DNA of 38,918 nt from an uncultured beta proteobacterium (GTDB lineage: Bacteria > Pseudomonadota > Gammaproteobacteria > Burkholderiales > Burkholderiaceae_C): contig CAIUDG010000133.1 of the NCBI GenBank assembly GCA_903897925.1, positions 1 to 38,918 on the forward strand. The letters are read 5' to 3'. The translations under genes were made by a program, and so were the position numbers. Numbering within the stretch: the stretch's first letter is position 1; every line of letters starts with the position of its first letter. The notes beneath the pieces were generated by a model. That model was not told the origin of the DNA. It saw only the letters and a program-made list of their open reading frames with translations, and did not search any database. This document shows, piece by piece, positions 1-7,406 of the stretch.

Positions 1-3
1 AAA

Positions 4-209
4 GCAGGAGGAGGAAAAGAGCACAAGCAGACGCGCACCGCAGCAAACGCCAACACAGCAGGAGGCAAAGACCAAGAGCGGACGCGCAACGCAGCAAGCG
101 CCAATAACGTAGCAGGAGGAAAAGAGCGCAAGCAGACAAGCAATGCAGCGCGCGCCAATAACCTAGCGGGAGGAAAAAAGCACAAGCGAACAAAGCAACG
201 CAACGAGAG
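4..209. repeat. 54-bp tandem repeat, 3.8 copies
   Basis: Four successive units begin at 4, 58, 112 and 166, each opening with GC(A/G)GGAGG and most ending in a GCCAAYA-like tail. The start-to-start distance is exactly 54 bp each time, and the last unit breaks off near 209. The plus strand is purine-rich. Because 54 is a multiple of three, the frame is kept. The frame shared with glnS stays open to the window edge and would give an 18-residue repeat of the form AGGK-x4-T-x2-AA-x-AN. The codons used (GGA, GCA, AAA, CTA) are unlike the GC3-rich neighbours, so I treat it as a non-coding minisatellite. The array may continue left of the window. Confidence 0.85.
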
Positions 210-262
210 CCCCCCAGGAACAAAGGCACTGGAAAACGCCACACCATTCCGTGACTGCCATG

Positions 263-290
263 CTTACACCCATGCGCGCCAGTCTAAAAT
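263..290 (+). promoter_or_regulatory. Putative glnS promoter, near-leaderless
   Basis: TAAAAT at 285-290 matches the sigma-70 -10 box at five of six positions. CTTACA at 263-268 is a four-of-six -35 candidate with a 16-bp spacer. Seven nucleotides separate the -10 from the glnS ATG, so transcription would begin at or next to the start codon. There is no Shine-Dalgarno sequence before this ATG, which fits a leaderless message. Confidence 0.45.
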
Positions 291-297
291 CCTGGCC

Positions 298-2109
298 ATG
301 AGCACCACTCCCACCAGCGTCCCCGGCGACGGCCCCGAAACCGTCAAACCCAGCAACTTCCTGCGCCAAATCATCGAGTCCGACCTCGAAAAAGGCACCT
401 ACGCCGCGCGCCGCTGGGCCGGCAGCCCCGGTGATGCCGCCCACCAGGCCCAAGGCGAACCCGACCCGGCCAAAATCCGCACCCGCTTCCCCCCCGAACC
501 CAACGGCTATCTGCACGTCGGTCACGCCAAAAGCATTTGCCTGAACTTCGGCCTGGCGCGCGACTACGGCGGCGTCTGCCATCTGCGCTTTGACGACACC
601 AATCCGGAAAAAGAAGACACCGAGTACGTCGACTCCATCATCGACGCAGTCCAATGGCTCGGCTTCAGCTGGAGCCAGCCCGGCAACGATGCGCCCTACC
701 AGGCCAGCGACTATTTCAACTTCATGTACCGCGCCGCCGAATACCTGATCGGCGCCGACCTGGCCTATGTCGACGAACAAAGCGCCGAAGAAATGCGCAT
801 TCACCGGGGCGACTTCAGCAAACCCGGTGTCAACAGCCCGTTTCGCAGCCGCAGCCCAGCCGACAATCTGGCACGCTTTCGTGAAATGCGCGACGGCCTG
901 CACGCCGATGGTGCCATGGTGCTGCGCGCCAAAATCGACATGGCCAGCCCGAACATCAATATGCGCGATCCGGCCATCTACCGCATCCGCCGTGCCACCC
1001 ACCACAACACCGGCGACACCTGGTGCATCTATCCGATGTACACCTTCGCGCACCCGATCGAAGATGCGCTGGAACAAATCACCCACAGCATTTGCACCCT
1101 CGAGTTCGAGGACCAGCGCCCGTTCTACGACTGGCTCATGGAGCGCCTGTGCGAAGGCGGCCTGCTCAGCAGCCCGCCACCACACCAGTACGAATTCGCC
1201 CGCCTCAACCTGACCTACGTCATCACCAGCAAGCGCAAACTGGCACAGCTGGTGAATGAAAACAAAGTCAGCGGCTGGGATGACCCGCGCATGCCAACCA
1301 TCGTCGGCCTGCGCCGGCGCGGCTATACGCCGCAAAGCCTGCAACTGTTTGCCGAGCGCATCGGCGTCACCAAGAGCGACAGCTGGATTGACTACGCCAC
1401 CCTGGAAGGCTGCCTGCGCGAAGATCTGGAACACCGCGCCCACCGGGGCATGGCGGTGCTCAACCCGGTCAAACTGGTGATCAGCAACTGGGACGCCGTA
1501 ATGGGCGCCGGCCACCTGGAGCCCTGCACCCAGCCCGCCCTGCCGCATCCGCCAGAAGGCCAGGCACTTCCGCCGGAGCGCCACTTCAGCATCGGCCGGG
1601 AAGTCTGGATTGAGCGTGAAGACTTTGAAGAAGTCCCGCCCAAAGGCTACAAGCGCCTGTTCCCGGGCAACAAAGTGCGCCTCAAGGGCGGCTATGTGAT
1701 CGAGTGCAGCGGCTGCGAGAAAGATGCCAGCGGCCAGATTACCCAGGTCAACGCCACCATGGTGCCCGACACCAAGAGCGGCACCCCCGGCAGCGACAGC
1801 GTCAAGGTGAAGGCGGCCATCACCTGGGTCGGCGTCGCCAATGGCGTCAGCGCCGAAGTGCGCATGTACGACCGCCTGTTCCTGGACGCGCAACCGGACG
1901 CCGGTGGCAAAGACTTTTTGTCCAGCCTGAACCCGAACAGCCTGAAAACCATCCGCGCCATCGTCGAGCCGTCGCTGGCGAACGCGGCGCCGGACCAGAA
2001 GTTCCAGTTCGAGCGCCACGGCTACTTTGTTGCCGACCGCGTCGACCACCGCCCCGGCGCCCCGGTATTCAACTTTGCCGTGGGCCTGAAAGACAGCTGG
2101 GGTAAATAA
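298..2109 (+). CDS. glnS: Glutamine--tRNA ligase (GlnRS)
   Basis: Cytoplasmic class I aminoacyl-tRNA synthetase that charges tRNA-Gln with glutamine using ATP. The 603-residue product has the class I HIGH-type motif HVGH at residues 73-76, inside the family signature PPEPNGYLHVGHAKS, and the KMSKS-type loop ITSKRKL at 309-315. The C-terminal third is the beta-barrel anticodon-binding region. Compared with E. coli GlnS as I recall it, there is an extra stretch of about 20 residues near 40-60, before the HIGH motif. The ATG at 298 is chosen because it is the first start codon in frame inside the window and the protein begins normally there. The same frame is open upstream through the tandem repeat, so an upstream start outside the window cannot be formally excluded. 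It is convergent with fadD. Confidence 0.97.
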   Translation: MSTTPTSVPGDGPETVKPSNFLRQIIESDLEKGTYAARRWAGSPGDAAHQAQGEPDPAKIRTRFPPEPNGYLHVGHAKSICLNFGLARDYGGVCHLRFDDTNPEKEDTEYVDSIIDAVQWLGFSWSQPGNDAPYQASDYFNFMYRAAEYLIGADLAYVDEQSAEEMRIHRGDFSKPGVNSPFRSRSPADNLARFREMRDGLHADGAMVLRAKIDMASPNINMRDPAIYRIRRATHHNTGDTWCIYPMYTFAHPIEDALEQITHSICTLEFEDQRPFYDWLMERLCEGGLLSSPPPHQYEFARLNLTYVITSKRKLAQLVNENKVSGWDDPRMPTIVGLRRRGYTPQSLQLFAERIGVTKSDSWIDYATLEGCLREDLEHRAHRGMAVLNPVKLVISNWDAVMGAGHLEPCTQPALPHPPEGQALPPERHFSIGREVWIEREDFEEVPPKGYKRLFPGNKVRLKGGYVIECSGCEKDASGQITQVNATMVPDTKSGTPGSDSVKVKAAITWVGVANGVSAEVRMYDRLFLDAQPDAGGKDFLSSLNPNSLKTIRAIVEPSLANAAPDQKFQFERHGYFVADRVDHRPGAPVFNFAVGLKDSWGK

Positions 2110-2111
2110 AC

Positions 2112-2146
2112 CTGCCGCACCGCCAGCCGGGGCGGTAGCGCGGCAG
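2112..2146. terminator. Hairpin between convergent glnS and fadD
   Basis: CTGCCGC-ACCGCC pairs with GGCGGT-AGC-GCGGCAG, giving about 13 bp of stem with a 3-nt bulge and a 6-nt loop. It lies just after the glnS stop and before the fadD stop on the other strand. There is no clear U-tract, so it is a candidate bidirectional barrier rather than a textbook intrinsic terminator. Confidence 0.45.
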
Positions 2147-2167
2147 CGGGCGCTGCGCCGGAGCGCT

Positions 2168-3835
2168 TCAGGCGTCCTGGCGCAGGTCGCGCCGCAGTAT
2201 TTTTCCAACGGCGGATTTGGGCAGGGTGTCGACAAAGGCAATCTGCTTGGGCACCTTGTACGAAGTCAGTTCGCGGCGGCAAAACGCAACCACGGCGTCG
2301 GCGTCCAGCGCCGCATCGGCAGCCTTGACCACATACAGCTTCAACGCTTCGCTGGTTTTTTCGTCGTAAACCCCGACACAGGCGCACTCCACCACGCCCG
2401 GGCACGCGCTGGCCACGGCTTCCACCTCGTTGGGAAATACATTGAAGCCGGAGACGATCACCATGTCTTTCTTGCGATCCATGATTTTCAGATAACCCTC
2501 GGCGCTGAACATGCCGATGTCGCCGGTGCGGAAATAGCCATCAGCGGTAAATGCGGCGGCGTTCGCTGCCGGCTGATTCCAGTAGCCGGCCATCACCTGG
2601 GGGCCTTTGACGCAAATCTCACCGCTGGCACCCAAGGCCACTTCCCGGTCTTCTTCGTCCAGCAATTTGACATCGGTACTGGGTGCCGGCAAACCCGTGG
2701 TGCCGGTAAACCCATCGATGAACTCCGGGTTGAAGGACACCACCGGAGAAGTCTCCGACAAGCCATAACCTTCGCGTATAAAGGTGCCGGTCACGGCCTT
2801 CCATTTTTCCGAAGTCGCCGCCAGCACCGCAGCACCGCCGCCGCCGGCCAGCCGCAAGCGGGAAAAATCCAGTTCCGCGAACTGCGGATGTGTGAGCAAT
2901 GCGGCGTACAGCGTATTCACACCCAGAAAGGCGGTTGGCCGGGCCTGCCTGAAGACCTCCACCAATCCGCTCACGTCACGCGGATTGGCCACCAGCCAGT
3001 TGTCGGCGCCGACCGAGAAATAGGTGATCAAGTTCACCATCAGCGCAAAGATGTGATACAGCGGCAGCGCCGTGACAATGACCTCTTCGCCAACACGCAG
3101 CGACTGCGGCATGAAGGTCTTGTACTGCATTACGTTGGCCACCAGATTGCGGTGCGACAAGGCCGCCCCCTTGGACAATCCGGTGGTGCCGCCGGTGTAC
3201 TGCAAAAACAGCAAATCCTGGCCCTGCAATGGCACCGGCTTGCGTACCAATGTGGCGCCCTCGGCCAGCGCATCGGCAAAGGCAATGGCCCCCACCAGAG
3301 CCGGGTCCACCGCGGGTGTCGGCACTGCGGCCTGGGTGCCATCGCCAAGCGCTACCGTAATGACCGTGGTAACGGCAGTCTTGCCAACAATGGCGGCCAG
3401 TGTCGGGGTGGCGCCCTGAAATACCACAATCCGTTCGCTGCCCGAGTCCTTGAGCTGGTGTTCCAGCTCACGCGGGGTGTACATCGGATTGACATTGACT
3501 TGAATTGCACCGGCCCGGGCGATGCCCAGCAGAACAATCGGAAACGCCAGCAAATTGGGCATCATGACCGCAATGCGGTCCCCTTTGACAACGCCCAGGC
3601 GCTGCTGCAGCCAGGCCGCGAAGGCCGCAGAGAGCCGATCCACATCGCTGTAACGCAGGGTCTGACCAAAGGCACGGAACGCCGGCTTGTCGGCATAGGT
3701 GCGCATGGCCTGTTCCAGCAAATGCACCACGCTGGGACAGGCGTCCGCATCAATTTCCGCCGGAATGCCGTAGGCGCTATAGCTTGCCAGCCAGGGCCGG
3801 GGAATGCTGTTGCGGGTTTCAATATCACTCTGCAT
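2168..3835 (-). CDS. fadD: Long-chain fatty-acid--CoA ligase
   Basis: ANL-superfamily enzyme that activates a fatty acid to acyl-AMP and then acyl-CoA, feeding beta-oxidation. The 555-residue protein shows the P-loop YTGGTTGLSKG at 213-223, the GYGLSET motif, the TGD motif in YFRTGDIG, the hinge DRKKDMVIVSGFNVFPNE, and the C-terminal lysine motif PKSAVGKILRR. These match E. coli FadD as I recall it. An upstream ATG at 3886 is in frame, but I chose 3835 because AAGGAAG lies just before it and the longer form would run into the stop region of the preceding gene. It sits 25 nt downstream of the GMC dehydrogenase gene, so the two are probably co-transcribed under the divergent LysR regulator. The pair could convert an alcohol-derived acid to acyl-CoA. 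Confidence 0.93.
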   Translation of the reverse strand: MQSDIETRNSIPRPWLASYSAYGIPAEIDADACPSVVHLLEQAMRTYADKPAFRAFGQTLRYSDVDRLSAAFAAWLQQRLGVVKGDRIAVMMPNLLAFPIVLLGIARAGAIQVNVNPMYTPRELEHQLKDSGSERIVVFQGATPTLAAIVGKTAVTTVITVALGDGTQAAVPTPAVDPALVGAIAFADALAEGATLVRKPVPLQGQDLLFLQYTGGTTGLSKGAALSHRNLVANVMQYKTFMPQSLRVGEEVIVTALPLYHIFALMVNLITYFSVGADNWLVANPRDVSGLVEVFRQARPTAFLGVNTLYAALLTHPQFAELDFSRLRLAGGGGAAVLAATSEKWKAVTGTFIREGYGLSETSPVVSFNPEFIDGFTGTTGLPAPSTDVKLLDEEDREVALGASGEICVKGPQVMAGYWNQPAANAAAFTADGYFRTGDIGMFSAEGYLKIMDRKKDMVIVSGFNVFPNEVEAVASACPGVVECACVGVYDEKTSEALKLYVVKAADAALDADAVVAFCRRELTSYKVPKQIAFVDTLPKSAVGKILRRDLRQDA

Positions 3836-3860
3836 GGTCTTCCTTTTTTTTACCGATACG

Positions 3861-5501
3861 TTAAGAGGCGTTACTGCGGGGTTCATGGGGCGTTGCGCGG
3901 GCCTGGCTGGCGGCGCGGATCAGGTCTGCCGCCTTCTCGGCGATCATGATGGTCGGTGCATTGGTGTTGCCGCCGATCAGGGTCGGCATGATCGAGGCGT
4001 CCACCACACGCAAGCCGGCGAGGCCTTTGACGCGCAACTGGGCATCCACCACCGCCATCGGATCACTGTCCGGGCCCATCTTGCAGGTTCCCGCCGGGTG
4101 GTATTGGGTGTCGGCACGCCGGCGTATGTCTTGCTCCAGGCTCTGCACATCCGCGCTGTCCACCGGGTACAGCATTCGGCCACGCACCGGCGCCAGGGCC
4201 GGCGACTCCATGATGCGTTGCTGCAACTGCCCGCCCCGGACCAGCAACTGCACATCCCGTTCGTCCGACAGAAAGGCCGGATCAATGCGCGGTGCCACAT
4301 GCGGGTCGGCGCTCGCCAGCCCCACGCTGCCACGGCTAAAGGGCCGCAGCACGTCAACGTGGCAGGTCATGCCGTGGCTGAGGTGGACTTTGCGGGCATG
4401 GTCATCCACCAAGGCCAGCACAAAGACCAGCTGCAGGTCTGGTATGGCCAGCTCCGGACGCGACTTGAAAAACGCCCCGGCCGACGCAATGGTGCTCGTA
4501 ACCATGCCGCGGCGGTGTTCGCGCCATTCGAAAATCGCCTTCAGCAAGCGCCACGCGTCGCCCGCCGAAACACCGAAGGAGGCGGCGTCCTGGGGCACGG
4601 TCCAGCCCTGCACATAGTCGATGTGGTCCTGCAGATTCTTGCCTACGCCAGGCAGCTCGTGGACCACTGCAATGCCATGCGGCTGCAGGTCCGCCGCCGC
4701 CCCGATACCGGAAAGCTGCAACAGCTGGGGCGAGCCAAAAGCGCCCGCCGAGACAATCACTTCACGGCGCGCACGCACCGTCTGCAACTGCCTGCCATGG
4801 TAGTACTGCACCCCCGTGGCGCGCTTGCCGTCGAGCAGGATCTTGGCGCTTACGGCCCGGGTGATGACCTTCAGGTTGGGCCGTTGCAGGTTCGGCGTCA
4901 GATAGGCTTTTGCCGCACTGCAGCGCTCACCGTTGCGGTGCGTGACCTGGTAAAGAAACGCACCTTCCTGGTTGGCGCCGTTGTAATCCGGGTTCAGCGC
5001 AATGCCCTGGGCTACTGCTGCCTGCAGAAACTGCTGGCTCAGCGGGCTATTGAAGCGCGGGTAAGTGACATTCAGCGGACCGCCCTGGCCGTGAAATTCG
5101 TCCTGAAACTGTTCGTTGTTTTCCGCACGCTTGAACAAAGGCAAAACTTCGTCGTAACTCCAACCGGGGTTGCCGAGGCTGCTCCAATGGTCGTAGTCCC
5201 AACGGTGGCCGCGCACGTAAAGCATCGCGTTGATGGAACTGGAGCCCCCCAGCGTCTTGCCACGTGGCTGGTAGCCTTTGCGGCCATTCAGTCCGGCCTG
5301 GGCTACCGTTTCGTAGGCATAGTTGTTGATTTTGGTCGGCACCATGGCCGCCACCCCAGCGGGTGCGTGGATCAGCACGCTGCTGTCCGGACCGCCGGCC
5401 TCCAGCAAGCAGACCGTCGCCCGGGAATCCTCACTCAAACGGGCCGCCAGCACACAACCGGCCGAACCGGCACCGACCACCACATAATCAAAGTCCAGCA
5501 T
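3861..5501 (-). CDS. GMC-family FAD-dependent alcohol dehydrogenase
   Basis: Glucose-methanol-choline oxidoreductase, close to the choline dehydrogenase/AlkJ group, which oxidises primary alcohols with FAD. The 546-residue product has the FAD-binding GAGSAG at residues 10-15 after a short beta strand. Its C-terminal catalytic block has HPAGTC (His 468) and GGNTNAP (Asn 512). An upstream in-frame ATG at 5618 exists, but residues ahead of MLDFDYVVVG are not family-like, and AGGAG lies upstream of the ATG at 5501. The gene leads a two-gene unit with fadD and is divergent from a LysR gene. The substrate cannot be read from the sequence. The FadD partner points to a fatty or other carboxylic-acid-yielding alcohol, but no aldehyde dehydrogenase is present to make the acid. 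Confidence 0.9.
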   Translation of the reverse strand: MLDFDYVVVGAGSAGCVLAARLSEDSRATVCLLEAGGPDSSVLIHAPAGVAAMVPTKINNYAYETVAQAGLNGRKGYQPRGKTLGGSSSINAMLYVRGHRWDYDHWSSLGNPGWSYDEVLPLFKRAENNEQFQDEFHGQGGPLNVTYPRFNSPLSQQFLQAAVAQGIALNPDYNGANQEGAFLYQVTHRNGERCSAAKAYLTPNLQRPNLKVITRAVSAKILLDGKRATGVQYYHGRQLQTVRARREVIVSAGAFGSPQLLQLSGIGAAADLQPHGIAVVHELPGVGKNLQDHIDYVQGWTVPQDAASFGVSAGDAWRLLKAIFEWREHRRGMVTSTIASAGAFFKSRPELAIPDLQLVFVLALVDDHARKVHLSHGMTCHVDVLRPFSRGSVGLASADPHVAPRIDPAFLSDERDVQLLVRGGQLQQRIMESPALAPVRGRMLYPVDSADVQSLEQDIRRRADTQYHPAGTCKMGPDSDPMAVVDAQLRVKGLAGLRVVDASIMPTLIGGNTNAPTIMIAEKAADLIRAASQARATPHEPRSNAS

Positions 5502-5532
5502 TTCCAAGGTTCGCTCCTGACATCTGAAGGCA

Positions 5533-5552
5533 GTTCGGACCCCGCACCGAAC
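5533..5552. promoter_or_regulatory. Inverted repeat GTTCGG-N8-CCGAAC, putative LysR operator
   Basis: Perfect 6-bp arms with an 8-bp spacer, 31 nt before the GMC dehydrogenase start. It shares the TTCGG/CCGAA half-sites with a second inverted repeat next to the LysR gene start. A dyad in a divergent LysR promoter region is the usual arrangement for such regulators. Confidence 0.5.
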
Positions 5553-5629
5553 ACGGGCAGGATTGTTATTTTTCGATTTGTATTCGTCCAATGCATTTTT
5601 TAAGAAAAATTGGTGCACTGACTACATAA

Positions 5630-5649
5630 TTCGGCCGTACAAACCCGAA
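5630..5649. promoter_or_regulatory. Inverted repeat TTCGG-N10-CCGAA, putative second operator
   Basis: Five-bp arms identical to the core of the repeat at 5533-5552, with a 10-bp spacer. It ends 5 nt before the LysR ATG. A CATAAT -10-like box lies at 5625-5630, so this site would overlap the LysR transcription start and could serve autorepression. Confidence 0.45.
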
Positions 5650-5654
5650 CTCCC

Positions 5655-6569
5655 ATGGACCTGCGACGCTTAAAACATTTGGTGGCACTGGCCGACGCAC
5701 GCAATTTTGGGCGTGCAGCAAAGGCCTGCCATATCAGTCAATCGGCGTTTAGCCGCAGCATTCAGTCGGCAGAAGAAGAACTCGGCTTGCAGCTGTTTGA
5801 CCGGGGCAACGCCGAGGTCCGCTGCAGTGCCGCCGGCACCTTTGTCGTGGAACGGGCGCGCAAGCTGCTTTTTGAGAACCATTGCCTGGAACGCGATGTC
5901 AGCCTGTACCGGGAACGGCTCATCGGCGATCTGGCGTTTGGCGTTTCGCCCTACCCCGCCGCCACCCTGGCGCCCCAGTTGTTACAGGAAATTCGCCGCC
6001 ACTACGGCGCCGTGAAAGTGCGGGTCGAAGTGAACAACGCCCAATACCTGCTGGCACGCCTGCGCGCCGAAGAGCTGGATTTTTATATCGCCGATGTGCG
6101 CAGTGTGCCGGCCGTGCAAGACCTCTCGATTCAGCGCATTGGCCAGGCCATGGCAGGGTTGTATGTGCGCCCCGGACACCCGCTGCTGGACGCGACCCAG
6201 CCGCTGACACGCGACACCCTGGCGTATGGCCTGGCCAGCGCCCAGGTGCCCGAATCCGTCCTCAAGTTGCTGGCCGCCCAGTTGCAGCATCCCCCAAGCC
6301 AGCCCTTGCCGCTGGCGGTGGAGTGCGACGACCTGCACTTGCTGAAGTCGATTGCCATGCATACGGACACCGTCCTGGCCTGCGCCGAAGTTGGCGTGCA
6401 GCAAGAGGTGGCGCAAGGCACCCTGGTACGGCTCTCGCTGACCGACACGCCGCCAATCTATTCGGACATGGGCATCGTGTCACTCAAGGGCCGCAGTTAT
6501 TCCCTCATGGCCCAGCTGGCGGTTGATTTTCTGGCCGATATGGCGGCGCCCTCCAGGCCCCCGGCGTGA
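5655..6569 (+). CDS. LysR-family transcriptional regulator
   Basis: DNA-binding regulator of 304 residues. The N-terminal winged helix-turn-helix occupies about residues 1-60 (MDLRRLKHLVALADARNFG, then AAKACHISQSAFSRSIQ and LGLQLFDR). A periplasmic-binding-protein-like effector domain runs from about 90 to 300. It is transcribed away from the GMC dehydrogenase-fadD unit and shares a 153-bp intergenic region that contains two related inverted repeats. It is therefore most likely the local regulator of that unit, with an unknown small-molecule co-inducer. No strong Shine-Dalgarno precedes the ATG; it is chosen as the canonical LTTR start. The gene ends 3 nt before the convergent exonuclease gene. 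Confidence 0.92.
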   Translation: MDLRRLKHLVALADARNFGRAAKACHISQSAFSRSIQSAEEELGLQLFDRGNAEVRCSAAGTFVVERARKLLFENHCLERDVSLYRERLIGDLAFGVSPYPAATLAPQLLQEIRRHYGAVKVRVEVNNAQYLLARLRAEELDFYIADVRSVPAVQDLSIQRIGQAMAGLYVRPGHPLLDATQPLTRDTLAYGLASAQVPESVLKLLAAQLQHPPSQPLPLAVECDDLHLLKSIAMHTDTVLACAEVGVQQEVAQGTLVRLSLTDTPPIYSDMGIVSLKGRSYSLMAQLAVDFLADMAAPSRPPA

Positions 6570-6572
6570 TGT

Positions 6573-7181
6573 CTAACCCAGCACGTCAAACACCCGCAGC
6601 GCCGCGTAGGCATCGTTCGCGGCATATAGCAGCTGCGCTTCGCTCAGCTGCGGCTGGGCCCAGTTGCTGGTGGCGGCTTTTTTCGACTTCAGGAAGCGGC
6701 GCTGGAACAACACCGCCACCGCGCCCTTGACGCCAATTTCGCGCCGGTAGCCGCGCTCGCGCATTAAGGTGTTCAACTCCACAATGCCGGCCGGCTGCAC
6801 CCCGAGTTTGGCGATGATGCGCTTGCGGTCGTCGCCCAGGCCGAATCCGGCCTTGGGCACGCCCGGCAGCGCCAGCAATTGCGCCACCACGGCACGGCAA
6901 CCCGGCTCGTGCAACTGGAATACCCAGGCATGGCGCAGCCCCGAGAGCTGCACGATGTGCGGCCCGTCGGACAGTTCGCCAACGCGAAAAGTCGGCTTCG
7001 ATTCAGTGTCAAAGCCCCAGGCCGGCAGCGCCCGCAGCGCGGCATAGGCGGCCTGCGCCTGGACTTCAGTGGCAACCAGGGTGATGTCGCTCAGGCCGAG
7101 GCGCTCGAACGGCGGCAACAGGGCAATGGCATCTTTGTCGGGGGTGGGGTGTTGGGGGGGGTGGGGGTGTTGGATATGCAT
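6573..7181 (-). CDS. RNase D-like 3'-5' exonuclease domain protein
   Basis: A 202-residue single-domain DEDDy exonuclease. Visible catalytic elements are FDTE (Asp 58, Glu 60) in exo motif I, GDD at 116-118 in motif II, and YxxxD (Tyr 186, Asp 190) in motif III. It lacks the HRDC domains of full-length RNase D, so its substrate (RNA or DNA 3' ends) is uncertain. The first 15 residues are a His/Pro-rich run encoded by C-tracts, including one of eight C's. The plus strand there has four G-runs (7140-7167) and could form a G-quadruplex. The start may instead lie further in, since residues before about 25 are not family-like. A 24-bp inverted repeat lies just upstream. Confidence 0.85.
   Translation of the reverse strand: MHIQHPHPPQHPTPDKDAIALLPPFERLGLSDITLVATEVQAQAAYAALRALPAWGFDTESKPTFRVGELSDGPHIVQLSGLRHAWVFQLHEPGCRAVVAQLLALPGVPKAGFGLGDDRKRIIAKLGVQPAGIVELNTLMRERGYRREIGVKGAVAVLFQRRFLKSKKAATSNWAQPQLSEAQLLYAANDAYAALRVFDVLG
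7140..7167 (+). other. Potential G-quadruplex and homopolymer tract
   Basis: G-runs of 5, 4, 8 and 5 are separated by loops of 1, 4 and 1 nt. This meets a strict intramolecular G4 pattern. It lies within codons 6-14 of the minus-strand exonuclease gene, on the template strand, where the coding strand is C-rich. The 8-base run is also a candidate for slipped-strand length change. Confidence 0.7.
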
Positions 7182-7194
7182 GCCGCCCGATCAT

Positions 7195-7218
7195 CGCGCA
7201 TTTGCAGGCCAATGCGCG
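7195..7218. promoter_or_regulatory. 24-bp inverted repeat CGCGCATT-N8-AATGCGCG
   Basis: Perfect 8-bp arms with an 8-bp spacer, 13 nt upstream of the exonuclease ATG (minus strand) and 189 nt upstream of the DsbG-like gene. It could be an operator or a 5' leader hairpin. No regulator can be assigned. Confidence 0.5.
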
Positions 7219-7358
7219 TCGCCTATTGTGCCGCGCAGGCCCTAGCACATGCGCCCGACCGACTTACCCCCGCCGCCTGTGGGCGACCTTGGGGATAACC
7301 GTGTTCAAAAGGGGCGAAAGCCACGCCAGCACTGGGCTGCGCCAGAGTGCCTCCGAAT

Positions 7359-7388
7359 TAGACAGGGGAAAAAAATATTTGAAATATT
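7359..7388 (+). promoter_or_regulatory. Putative promoter of the DsbG-like gene with a palindrome over the -10
   Basis: TAGACA at 7359-7364 (five of six to the -35) and AATATT at 7383-7388 (four of six to the -10) are 18 bp apart. A perfect 15-bp palindrome, AATATTT-G-AAATATT at 7374-7388, covers the -10 and could be an operator. The rest of the 7182-7406 gap shows nothing beyond the upstream inverted repeat and one DnaA-box-like word. Confidence 0.35.
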
Positions 7389-7406
7389 GTTATCCTTGCC
7401 CTCGCC

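Noticed and set aside
4..209. CRISPR-like array
   Set aside because: Units are contiguous and similar along their whole length, with no unique spacers and no cas genes.
260..301. Small upstream frame of 13 codons overlapping the glnS start by ATGA
   Set aside because: It overlaps the predicted -10 box and lies upstream of the expected transcript start, so it would not be transcribed from that promoter; no ribosome site.
163..2241. 692-residue minus-strand open frame opposite glnS
   Set aside because: It mirrors glnS codon structure, has no recognisable domain, and GC-rich genes of this type generate long antisense frames.
3804..5603. 599-residue plus-strand frame opposite the GMC dehydrogenase
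   Set aside because: Shadow of a clear family gene; the translation is low-complexity with no motif.
7290..7298. DnaA-box-like word TTATCCCCA (minus strand)
   Set aside because: A single near-match without other boxes, an AT-rich unwinding region or dnaA nearby; not an origin.
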